This document shows, piece after piece, positions 26,233-34,527 of a stretch of 64,000 bases of DNA; the first letter of the stretch is position 1; every line of letters begins with the position of its first letter. The notes under the pieces are model-generated. The model was not told where the DNA came from. It saw only the letters and a program-made list of their open reading frames with translations, and ran no database searches. Source of the stretch: Collinsella sp. AF02-46-1 (GTDB taxonomy: Bacteria > Actinomycetota > Coriobacteriia > Coriobacteriales > Coriobacteriaceae); NCBI RefSeq assembly GCF_003465825.1, contig NZ_QSBV01000001.1, forward strand, positions 1 through 64,000, read 5' to 3'. The position numbers were made by a program, and so were the translations under genes.

Positions 26233-26922
26233 CTAGCCCTCAAACGAAAGCACGCGGGCCAAGTCCAGGTCCTCGTAGCTGTCGATAAAGATATCGCAGT
26301 TGGCGCGCACATCGTCGCGCTTCATGCGGCCGTGCGGGTCATAGATGCCAACGCGCTTAAAGCCTGCGACCCCAGAGCTCTTTAGGCCAAAGACGGCGTC
26401 CTCAAACACCCACGCGCGCTCAAACTTGTGCCCGTGGCGCTCCTCTAGGCGGCGCAGCGCCAGCTCGTACACATCGGGGAACTGTTTGGAGCGTCCCGCC
26501 TCGCCCGTCGTGGTAACAAACTCCATGTAAGCGTCGAGCCCGGCACCAGCGAGCGCGGACTGCACCAACTCGGCCGGCGTGGACGTAGCCACACACATGG
26601 AAATTCCCGCCGCCTTCGCCTGCTCCAAAAATGCCAAGAGCCCCTCGCGCGGTGGCACCTTGGAGTAGCCATCGATCAGGATGTCGCTCAGCTCGCGATA
26701 CAGCTCCTCGCCGTTCGCTCCAATGCCCCATGTGTCGTGGTAGGCCTGGCACTCGTCCTCGAGCGACAAATGCTCAAACTGGGCAAAATCGTCGACCGTG
26801 ACGTCAACACCGTGGCGGTGCAATAACTCGGGCTGGGCATGGGCCCAAACGGGGGTGCTATTTACCAGCGTGCCGTCGCAATCGAAAATAAAAGCGACAT
26901 TGTGGGCGGCGGTCTGGGACAT
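26233..26922 (-). CDS. HAD-superfamily hydrolase, beta-phosphoglucomutase-like
   Basis: A 229-residue HAD enzyme. The catalytic motif DCDGTLVNS (first Asp nucleophile, second Asp general acid), the motif II region CVATSTPAEL, a conserved Lys in GRSKQFPDVYELAL and the acidic motif WVFEDAVFGLKSSGVAG are complete, with a helical cap between motifs I and II. Substrates of this group are small phosphates, including sugar phosphates. The ATG at 26922 has AAAGG at proper distance; an ATG two codons earlier is too close to it. The gene diverges from glgB across a palindrome-rich promoter region. Confidence 0.85.
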   Translation of the reverse strand: MSQTAAHNVAFIFDCDGTLVNSTPVWAHAQPELLHRHGVDVTVDDFAQFEHLSLEDECQAYHDTWGIGANGEELYRELSDILIDGYSKVPPREGLLAFLEQAKAAGISMCVATSTPAELVQSALAGAGLDAYMEFVTTTGEAGRSKQFPDVYELALRRLEERHGHKFERAWVFEDAVFGLKSSGVAGFKRVGIYDPHGRMKRDDVRANCDIFIDSYEDLDLARVLSFEG

Positions 26923-26944
26923 AAACATACCTTTCGATGTCAAA

Positions 26945-27032
26945 TGGTAAACAACCTGCTAAAAACGTTTTACCAAACGTCAAACTAACAATCTTGAAAC
27001 CCTAATTGGTAAAACTGTCAAGAGTTTTACCA
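26945..27032. promoter_or_regulatory. GGTAAAAC palindromic operators before glgB
   Basis: Two inverted repeats lie between the divergent HAD and glgB genes. Site 1 (26957-26975) has the centre AAAACGTTTT and the half-site GTTTTACCA, with another half TGGTAAA at 26945. Site 2 (27007-27032) is perfect: TGGTAAAACT, six bases, AGTTTTACCA. The CG-centred core recalls LacI-family operators. A hairpin with arms GTTCCACC/GGTGGAAC (27143-27168) follows further on. The remaining bases up to glgB show no firm promoter. Confidence 0.5.
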
Positions 27033-27253
27033 TCGCAATTCTGCCAGTGGTCTAAACATGGCGCTCGCCGATTAAACACCGCCGCAAATCCACTTTTCTC
27101 CATAAAAGTAACGAACAGGTGTTATCGTATTTCGTGCCGAAAGTTCCACCGAGCACGCGAGGTGGAACGAATCATAGAACTATCGCCGTCCCCTCGATTC
27201 GTGCAGCCTTGGACCTTTCGCATCTAGTCACCAAGGCAACACGCTGCCGCGTC

Positions 27254-29530
27254 ATGATGGGATCAAACGTGAGCGATACAAAGCTAAAGCCAGCAACCAA
27301 AAAGCCTGCTACCCGTAAAGCCGCCCCGCACGCACCGGAGCTCTCTAAGGACGATGTCTACCTGTTTGGCATTGGCATGTGGGAGCGCAGCTGGGAAAAG
27401 ATGGGCGCGCACCCCGACACGCAGAACCGTACGCGCGGTTGGCGCTTTTGCGTTTGGGCGCCCGACGTAAAGAGCGTCCATGTCATTGGCGAATTTAACG
27501 ACTGGAATGAGGAAGCCAACCCTCTGGTGCCCGTGCATACGAGCGCTATTTGGGAAGGCTTTATTCCTGGCGCAGAACAAGGTCAGCTCTATAAGTATCT
27601 CATTGAGACCAACGAGGGCGAGAAGCTCTACAAGGCCGATCCGTACGCCTTCAAGGCCGAGTGCCCTCCGGGAACGGCAAGCGTGCTGTGGACCCTCGAT
27701 GGCTACAAGTGGAACGACGCCGCATGGCTCAAGCGCCGCGCCAGTCATAACCACATGTCGCAGCCCCTTAACATCTACGAGGTGCATATTGGCTCGTGGA
27801 AGCGCCACGGCGACGCGCCACAGGGCGAGCCGGACGAGTACGGCAACTACCCCGGTCCCATGGACCCCTTCCCCGCGCAGCGCGGCGAGTTCTACACCTA
27901 CGACGACCTGTCGGTCGAGCTCGTGGACTACGTGCACGACATGGGCTACACGCATATCGAGGTCATGCCGCTTATGGAGCATCCCTTCGATGGCTCCTGG
28001 GGCTACCAGACGACCGGCTACTATGCCGCCACGTCGCGCTATGGCGACCCGCAGCAGCTCATGCACTTTATCGATGCGTGTCACAAGGCGGGCATTGGCG
28101 TGATCATGGACTGGGTGCCCGGCGGTTTTTGCGCCGACTCCCACGGCCTTGCCACCTTTAACGGTCACATGCTGTTTGAGCATGAGATTCACCCCAACTG
28201 GGGCACGCACAAGTTCGACTTCGCCCGCGGCGAGGTCCGCTCCTTCCTGGTCTCCAACGTGCTGTACTGGCTCGAGAACTTCCACGTGGACGGCATTCGC
28301 ATGGACGGCGTGTCCAGCATGCTGTACCTCAACTTTGGCATCGACGATCCCGGCCAAAAGAAGTTCAACAAGTACGGTACCGAGGAGGACCTGGACGCCA
28401 GCGCGTTTATCCGCCAGGTCAACTGCGCCGTGGAGGCCCACTTCCCTGACGTGATGATGATGGCTGAGGAGTCCACCGCGTGGCCGCTCGTGACCTACCC
28501 GCCGCAGGACGGCGGCCTGGGCTTCCACTACAAGTGGGACATGGGCTGGATGAACGACACCCTTCACTACATGCAGACCGATTTTCCGTGGCGCCCCGGC
28601 AACCACGGGCTGCTCACGTTCTCCATCATGTACGCCTTTACCGAGAACTTCATTTGCCCGCTGAGCCACGACGAGGTCGTGCACGGTAAATGCTCGCTGA
28701 TCGGCCGTATGCCGGGCGACTGGTGGCGTCAGTTTGCCGGCCTGCGCACGCTGGCTTTCTATCAAATGACGCACCCCGGCGCCAAGCTCAACTTTATGGG
28801 CAACGAGATTGGCCAGTTTATTGAGTGGCGCTACTACGAGTCCATCCAGTGGTTCCTGACCGAGGAGTACGAGACTCACCGTCATCATCAGGCGTTCATC
28901 AAGGCGCTCAACCACCTGTACACCGCCGAGCCCGCCCTGTACGAGCGCGGCTACACCGACGACGGCTTTACCTGGATCGATGCGGACAACTCCAAGCAGT
29001 CCATCGTGAGCTTTGTGCGCCAGGGCGAGGATGTAGATGACGACCTGGTGATTCTGATCAACTTTGACCCAGCGAGCTACGAGAGCTTCCGCGTGGGCGT
29101 GCCGCGCGAGGGCGACTGGGAGGTCATCTTTGACTCCGACCGTCCCGAGTTTGGCGGCAGCGGCTATGCCGGCAAGGAGCCCTACACCTGCTCGAGCGAG
29201 CCCTATCCCTGGAACGGGCAGATGGACTCTATTGAGATTAAGGTGCCTGGCCTGGCAGGCGTGGTGCTTAAGCGCCGCGGTCCCAGCAGCTATAAGCCGT
29301 CGATGGTCGAGGAGCCCAAGGCTGCGCCCAAGAAGCGCACGTCCTCGGTGAAGCCTAAGCCTGCGGCTGCCAAGAAGGCTCCGGCTAAGGCGAAGGCCAC
29401 GGCGACCAAGGCCAAGGCCAAGGCTGCCGCAAAGCCCGCTGCTAAGGCCGCAGCCAAGAAACCGGCTGCCAAAAAGGCCGCTACCAAGGCCAAGTCTGCT
29501 TCTGTTAAGCCGTCTGCCAAGGATGAGTAA
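27254..29530 (+). CDS. glgB: 1,4-alpha-glucan branching enzyme with H1-like tail
   Basis: About 758 residues. An N-terminal CBM48-like domain (WRFCVWAPDVKSVHVIGEFNDW) precedes a GH13 catalytic domain containing MPLMEHPFDGSWGYQTTGYY, the nucleophile Asp in VDGIRMDGV, the acid/base Glu in MMMAEESTAW and the stabiliser Asp in PLSHDEVVHGK. It makes alpha-1,6 branches in glycogen. After residue about 680 the protein continues into some 75 residues almost entirely of Lys, Ala, Pro and Thr (AAKKAPAKAKATATKAKAK), like histone H1 tails; most GlgB proteins lack this. The start is uncertain: ATG at 27254 lacks a ribosome site, and GTG at 27269 is an alternative. First gene of the glg cluster. Confidence 0.93.
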   Translation: MMGSNVSDTKLKPATKKPATRKAAPHAPELSKDDVYLFGIGMWERSWEKMGAHPDTQNRTRGWRFCVWAPDVKSVHVIGEFNDWNEEANPLVPVHTSAIWEGFIPGAEQGQLYKYLIETNEGEKLYKADPYAFKAECPPGTASVLWTLDGYKWNDAAWLKRRASHNHMSQPLNIYEVHIGSWKRHGDAPQGEPDEYGNYPGPMDPFPAQRGEFYTYDDLSVELVDYVHDMGYTHIEVMPLMEHPFDGSWGYQTTGYYAATSRYGDPQQLMHFIDACHKAGIGVIMDWVPGGFCADSHGLATFNGHMLFEHEIHPNWGTHKFDFARGEVRSFLVSNVLYWLENFHVDGIRMDGVSSMLYLNFGIDDPGQKKFNKYGTEEDLDASAFIRQVNCAVEAHFPDVMMMAEESTAWPLVTYPPQDGGLGFHYKWDMGWMNDTLHYMQTDFPWRPGNHGLLTFSIMYAFTENFICPLSHDEVVHGKCSLIGRMPGDWWRQFAGLRTLAFYQMTHPGAKLNFMGNEIGQFIEWRYYESIQWFLTEEYETHRHHQAFIKALNHLYTAEPALYERGYTDDGFTWIDADNSKQSIVSFVRQGEDVDDDLVILINFDPASYESFRVGVPREGDWEVIFDSDRPEFGGSGYAGKEPYTCSSEPYPWNGQMDSIEIKVPGLAGVVLKRRGPSSYKPSMVEEPKAAPKKRTSSVKPKPAAAKKAPAKAKATATKAKAKAAAKPAAKAAAKKPAAKKAATKAKSASVKPSAKDE

Positions 29531-29624
29531 CAAAACCGTTACAGCTGTAATTACCCGCCCCGACGAGGCGTAGGATACAAGTCATAACCGTTCCGGGAGA
29601 AACATCCCCGGGGGAAAGGAACGT

Positions 29625-32051
29625 ATGAATAAGATCTTCGACAACAAGCAGGAGTTTACCGAGCTCTATCGCGATGCCGTCATGAGCATCAGCGGTAAGA
29701 GCGTCGAGGCCGCCAGCGACCTCGACCGCTTTAACGCCCTGGCCAAGCTCGTGGCCGAGAAGGCGCGCACCGTTGCCACCAAGAGTGACGCCCGCGTCAC
29801 CGCCGAGGGCAAAAAGCGCGTGTACTACTTCTCGATCGAGTTTTTGATCGGCCGCCTGCTCGACAACTACCTGCTCAACTTTGGCGTGCGCGACATGGTC
29901 GCCGAGGCGCTCGACGACATGGGCTTTGACCTGTCCGTCATCGAGAACCAGGAGCCCGATCCGGCCCTGGGCAACGGTGGCCTGGGTCGTCTGGCCGCGT
30001 GCTTCCTGGATTCCATGGCAGCCGAGGGCATTGCCGGCTACGGCAACGGCATGCGCTACCGCTACGGCCTGTTTAAGCAGGAGATTGTCAACGGCAGCCA
30101 GGTCGAGGCCACCGACGAGTGGCTCACCCACGGCTATCCCTGGGAGGTCCGTCGTCAGGACAAGGCCGTGACCATCAAGTTTGGTGGCCATGTTGAGGGC
30201 TTTGAGGAGAACGGCCGCACGTTCTACCGCACGGTGGACACGCAGGACATCCTGGCTGTCCCTTATGACATCCCCGTCGTGGGCTATGCCGGCGAGACCG
30301 TCAACAAGCTGCGCGTCTGGGCCGCCGAGCCGGTCGAGGAGCACTTTGATCTGGAGGCCTTCAACCGCGGCGACTATGCTCTGGCCGATGCCGAGCGCGC
30401 TGAGGCCGAGGCCATCAGCGCCATCCTCTACCCCAACGACGCCGGCGAGCACGGCCGTCTGCTGCGCCTGAAGCAGGAGTACCTGTTTGTCTCGGCCGGT
30501 ATCTACAGCCTGCTCGACACCTTTGAGAAGGAGCACGGCGCGAACTGGGAGCTGCTGCCGCAGTTTGTGGCCATCCACACCAACGATACCCACCCCGCCA
30601 TGTGCGGCCCCGAGCTCATGCGTATCCTCATCGACGAGAAGAAGCTTGAGTGGGATGACGCCTGGAACATCGTGACGCAGGTCGTGAGCTACACCAACCA
30701 CACCATCCTGCCCGAGGCCTTGGAGAAGTGGCCCATCGGCACGTTCTCTAAGCTCCTCCCCCGCGTGTACCAGATCATCGACGAGATCAGCCGTCGTTGG
30801 CACGAGTCGTTCGACACCTCGCAGGAGGGCTGGCAGGAGCGTCTGCGCCAGACCGCCATCCTGTGGGACGGCGAGATTCGCATGGCCAACCTGTCCGTGA
30901 TCTGCAGCCATAGCGTTAACGGCGTGGCCAAGATCCACTCCGACATCATCAAGAACATCGTGCTCAAGGACTTCTATGCCTTGACGCCCGAGAAGTTTAA
31001 CAACAAGACCAACGGCATCTCGCACCGTCGCTTCTTTGCCGAGGCCAACCCCACCTACGCCAAGCTTGTGACCGAGGCCATTGGCGACGGCTGGCTCAAG
31101 GACGCCTTTGAGCTTGAGAAACTCAAGGAGTTTAAGGACGACACCGAGTTCTTGAAGGCCGTAGGTGCCTCCAAGCGCGCTAACAAGGAGCGCCTTGCCG
31201 CCTACGTCAAGGCCGAGACCGGTCTGGTCATTGACCCCAACACCGTCTTCGATGTCCAGGTAAAGCGCTTCCATGCCTACAAGCGCCAGCTCATGAACAT
31301 CATGAAGGTGATGGACATCTACAACCGTCGCATTGCCGATCCCAACTTCCACGTGACGCCGACGACCTTTATCTTTAGTGGCAAGGCTGCCTCGAGCTAC
31401 ACCTTTGCCAAGGAGACCATCCGCCTCATTAACTCCGTTGCCGACGTCATCAACAACGATGCCCGCGTCAACGAGGTCATGAAGGTCTGCTTTATCCCCA
31501 ACTTCCGTGTGAGCAACGCCCAGCTCATCTACCCCGCTGCCGAGATCTCGGAGCAGATCTCCACGGCCGGCAAAGAGGCCTCGGGCACGTCCAACATGAA
31601 GCTCATGATGAACGGCGCCATTACGCTGGGTACCCTCGACGGCGCCAACATCGAGATCGCCGACCTGGCCGGCCGCGAAAACGAGGCCATCTTTGGCCTG
31701 ACCGCCCCCGAGGTCGAGAAGCTCTGGGCATCCAACAGCTACTTTGCGTGGGATACCCTCAACGGCGACCGCGAGCGTCTGGGCCGCGTGATGGACGAGC
31801 TCAAGGACAACACGTTTGCGGGTCTTTCGGGCAACTTCGAGAGCATCTACAACGAGCTCATGAACAACAACGACCCCGACCTAGTCATGGCTGACTTCCG
31901 TAGCTACGTGGATGCATGGGAGAACCTCACGGGCAGCTACGGCGACCAGGAGAACTGGAACCGCAAGGCCCTGCTCAACACCGCCTCCTCCGGCTGGTTC
32001 TCGAGCGACCGTACCATTCGCGAGTATCGCGACGAGATCTGGCACGCATAA
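29625..32051 (+). CDS. glgP: glycogen/maltodextrin phosphorylase
   Basis: An 808-residue GT35 enzyme that releases glucose-1-phosphate from glycogen ends. The substrate-loop motif PALGNGGLGRLAACFLDS, the region FDVQVKRFHAYKRQLMN and the PLP-binding EASGTSNMKLMMNGA, with Schiff-base Lys659, are all present. Length is typical of bacterial glycogen phosphorylases. A strong GGGGGAAAGGA site precedes the ATG. It lies between glgB and glgC on the same strand, so synthesis and breakdown genes appear co-transcribed and control is probably allosteric as well. Confidence 0.97.
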   Translation: MNKIFDNKQEFTELYRDAVMSISGKSVEAASDLDRFNALAKLVAEKARTVATKSDARVTAEGKKRVYYFSIEFLIGRLLDNYLLNFGVRDMVAEALDDMGFDLSVIENQEPDPALGNGGLGRLAACFLDSMAAEGIAGYGNGMRYRYGLFKQEIVNGSQVEATDEWLTHGYPWEVRRQDKAVTIKFGGHVEGFEENGRTFYRTVDTQDILAVPYDIPVVGYAGETVNKLRVWAAEPVEEHFDLEAFNRGDYALADAERAEAEAISAILYPNDAGEHGRLLRLKQEYLFVSAGIYSLLDTFEKEHGANWELLPQFVAIHTNDTHPAMCGPELMRILIDEKKLEWDDAWNIVTQVVSYTNHTILPEALEKWPIGTFSKLLPRVYQIIDEISRRWHESFDTSQEGWQERLRQTAILWDGEIRMANLSVICSHSVNGVAKIHSDIIKNIVLKDFYALTPEKFNNKTNGISHRRFFAEANPTYAKLVTEAIGDGWLKDAFELEKLKEFKDDTEFLKAVGASKRANKERLAAYVKAETGLVIDPNTVFDVQVKRFHAYKRQLMNIMKVMDIYNRRIADPNFHVTPTTFIFSGKAASSYTFAKETIRLINSVADVINNDARVNEVMKVCFIPNFRVSNAQLIYPAAEISEQISTAGKEASGTSNMKLMMNGAITLGTLDGANIEIADLAGRENEAIFGLTAPEVEKLWASNSYFAWDTLNGDRERLGRVMDELKDNTFAGLSGNFESIYNELMNNNDPDLVMADFRSYVDAWENLTGSYGDQENWNRKALLNTASSGWFSSDRTIREYRDEIWHA

Positions 32052-32156
32052 AGCGCGCGAGCTCCCTTTGCAGCACGGCATTATTCGACGGGCGCGACCG
32101 AGCGCCGCGCCCGTCGCTAATGGGTTTAGGAACATCGATGACAGAAGGAGAAATCG

Positions 32157-33305
32157 ATGAGTAAGAAAGAATGCATCGCGATGCTCCTCGCAGGAGGACA
32201 GGGCAGCCGATTGGGGGCACTCACCCAAAAGATCGCCAAGCCGGCGGTTAGCTTTGGTGGCAAGTTCCGCATTATCGACTTTTCGCTGTCCAACTGCTCC
32301 AACTCGGGCATCGACACGGTGGGCGTTCTGACGCAGTACCGTCCCTACCTGCTGCATGCCTACGTGGGCTCCGGCGAGGCGTGGGATCTGGACAGCCGCG
32401 ACGGCGGCGTGTCGATCCTGCCGCCGTACGAGACGCAGACCGGCGGCGCCTGGTATGCGGGCACGGCCGACGCCATTACGCAGAACCTCGACTACATCAA
32501 GGCCAACGACCCCAAGTACGTCCTGATTCTTTCGGGCGATCACCTGTATCGCATGGACTACCGCAAGATGCTCAAGACGCACATTGAGAACAACGCCGAC
32601 CTCACGGTGAGCGTTATGCCCGTGCCGTGGGAGGAGGCCAGCCGCTTTGGCATCCTGACCACCGACCCCGAGGACGGCCGCATCACCAAGTTCACCGAGA
32701 AGCCCGAGAAGCCCGATTCGAACCTCGCGTCCATGGGCATCTACATCTTCTCGGCCGACGTGCTGATCGAGGCGCTCGAGGAGGACGCTCTGGACCAGCG
32801 CTCGAGCCACGACTTTGGCAAGGACATCATCCCCAAGCTGCTCGGCGAGAACAAGCGCCTGTACAGCTACGAGTTCCACGGCTTTTGGAAGGACGTCGGC
32901 ACCATCGCCAGCTTCCACGAGACCTCGATGGACCTGCTAGGCAACAACCCCGAGTTCGATCTGTTTGACAAGAACTTCCCCATCATGTCCAACATCACCA
33001 CGCGTCCGCCTCACTACATTGGTCCGGACGGCCGCCTGGACGACTGTCTGGTCTCCAACGGCTGCAAGATCTACGGCACCGCTCGCCACTCGATCCTTTC
33101 GACCGATGTCATCATCGAGGAGCGCGCCGTGGTCGAGGACTCCGTGCTGCTGCCGGGTGCGCACGTTAAGAGCGGCGCGCACATCTGCCGCGCTATTTTG
33201 GGCGAGAACTCCACGGTCGAAGAGGGCGTGAAGCTCGGCTCTGTCGATACCACCAAGGATACGGCCGTCGTTGGAAATGACGTCGTTATCGGGAAGGGGG
33301 AATGA
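32157..33305 (+). CDS. glgC: glucose-1-phosphate adenylyltransferase
   Basis: A 382-residue nucleotidyltransferase that makes ADP-glucose from glucose-1-phosphate and ATP. Signature segments are [15 protein letters not shown] (ATP site), [37 protein letters not shown] (metal Asp), ASMGIYIF and the C-terminal left-handed beta helix built from hexapeptide repeats. AGAAGGAG precedes the ATG. The stop lies five bases before the glgD start. It is expected to work as a GlgC/GlgD hetero-oligomer, as in Bacillus-type systems. Confidence 0.96.
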   Translation: MSKKECIAMLLAGGQGSRLGALTQKIAKPAVSFGGKFRIIDFSLSNCSNSGIDTVGVLTQYRPYLLHAYVGSGEAWDLDSRDGGVSILPPYETQTGGAWYAGTADAITQNLDYIKANDPKYVLILSGDHLYRMDYRKMLKTHIENNADLTVSVMPVPWEEASRFGILTTDPEDGRITKFTEKPEKPDSNLASMGIYIFSADVLIEALEEDALDQRSSHDFGKDIIPKLLGENKRLYSYEFHGFWKDVGTIASFHETSMDLLGNNPEFDLFDKNFPIMSNITTRPPHYIGPDGRLDDCLVSNGCKIYGTARHSILSTDVIIEERAVVEDSVLLPGAHVKSGAHICRAILGENSTVEEGVKLGSVDTTKDTAVVGNDVVIGKGE

Positions 33306-33309
33306 TCCG

Positions 33310-34437
33310 ATGATCAATCGCAAGGCCATCGGTTACATCACCGCTAACTACTCTTCGACCTACGGCAGCGTCCTGCTCAAGGACCGCCCCATCGCGTCCG
33401 TTCCGTTTTTGGGCCGCTACCGCCTGATCGACTTTCCGCTGTCCAACATGATGAATGCCGGCATTAAGACCGTCGGCGTCGTCATGCCGGGCAACTACCG
33501 CTCGCTGATCGACCACGTGGGTTCTGGCAAGGACTGGGGCCTGGACCGCAAGAAGGGCGGCCTGTTCATGGTGCCCGGCAACGCGTATGGCACCACCAAG
33601 GGCGGCATGCGTTTCCTGCTGCGCGACATCATCTCCAACAAGACGCTGTTCCAGCGCTCGGAGAAGCCCTATGTCGTGATGATGGGCACCAACATCATCT
33701 TTAACATGGACCTCAACACCATCATCGAGGCGCACGAGAACTCCGGCGCCCAGATGACCGTAGTGTACTGCAAGGCCACGCGCAACGTCGATGACGAGAC
33801 CAAGCTCGAGATTAACGAGAACGGCCGCCTGACGGGCGTGAGCGCCGGCGTCGTGTACGGCGACAACGCGTCCATGGACTGCTGCATCGTCAACCGCGAG
33901 ACGCTGCTCGAGATTATCGACCATTACCAGGCCGCCGACTATCTGGACCTGCTCGAGGCTCTCCAGGGCGACTTTGGCAACATCGACGTGTGCAGCTACG
34001 AGTACAAGGGCGAGGTCGTGGGCGTGTTTAGCGAGAAGTCGCTGTATCGCCGCAGCATGGACCTGCTCGACCAGACTGTGGCCGACCAGCTCTTTGACCC
34101 CGAGCGCCCGATCCTGACCAAGGCCCACGACGTTCCGCCTTCGCGCTATGCGACCGGCAGCCACGCCTGCAACTCGATCATCTCGGCCGGCTGCATCATC
34201 AAGGGCACCGTGCGCAATTCGATCCTGTCGCGCGGCGTCGTGGTTGAGGAAGGCGCATCGGTGACCAACTCGATCATCAACCAGAGCTGCATCATCAAGA
34301 GCGGCGCCCGTGTTGAGAATGCCATTCTGGACAAAAACAACGTGGTTCCCACCAACACCGAGCTTCGCGGCACGCCCGAGAACATCCTGGTGCTGGGCAA
34401 GGCTCCGTTAACTTCCGACACCACCATCGTACGTTAA
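33310..34437 (+). CDS. glgD: GlgD, regulatory ADP-glucose pyrophosphorylase subunit
   Basis: A 375-residue GlgC paralogue. The fold segments are kept (SVPFLGRYRLIDFPLSNMMNAGI, GTNIIFNMDLNTI, beta-helix C-terminus), but the nucleotide signature GGQGSRL of GlgC is replaced by ITANYSSTYGSVLLKDRP, and SGDHLYRMD is replaced by MGTNIIFNMD. That is the pattern of the regulatory subunit that activates GlgC in Firmicutes. The ATG at 33310 follows AAGGGGG; a frame extension upstream overlaps glgC and is unlikely. Confidence 0.92.
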   Translation: MINRKAIGYITANYSSTYGSVLLKDRPIASVPFLGRYRLIDFPLSNMMNAGIKTVGVVMPGNYRSLIDHVGSGKDWGLDRKKGGLFMVPGNAYGTTKGGMRFLLRDIISNKTLFQRSEKPYVVMMGTNIIFNMDLNTIIEAHENSGAQMTVVYCKATRNVDDETKLEINENGRLTGVSAGVVYGDNASMDCCIVNRETLLEIIDHYQAADYLDLLEALQGDFGNIDVCSYEYKGEVVGVFSEKSLYRRSMDLLDQTVADQLFDPERPILTKAHDVPPSRYATGSHACNSIISAGCIIKGTVRNSILSRGVVVEEGASVTNSIINQSCIIKSGARVENAILDKNNVVPTNTELRGTPENILVLGKAPLTSDTTIVR

Positions 34438-34527
34438 CGTTGGCACCGCAACATCGCTCGTAACATGTAGAATAGCCGCCCGGTTTGTGCCAGGCGGCTA
34501 TTCTCGAATTGCAACATGGGAGACAAT

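Noticed and set aside
27284..29533. Very long open frame antisense to glgB
   Set aside because: It mirrors the glgB codon bias; the predicted product lacks family motifs, while the plus strand encodes an unmistakable branching enzyme.
29505..31352. Long open frame antisense to glgP
   Set aside because: Shadow of the conserved phosphorylase frame; no ribosome site or recognisable domain.
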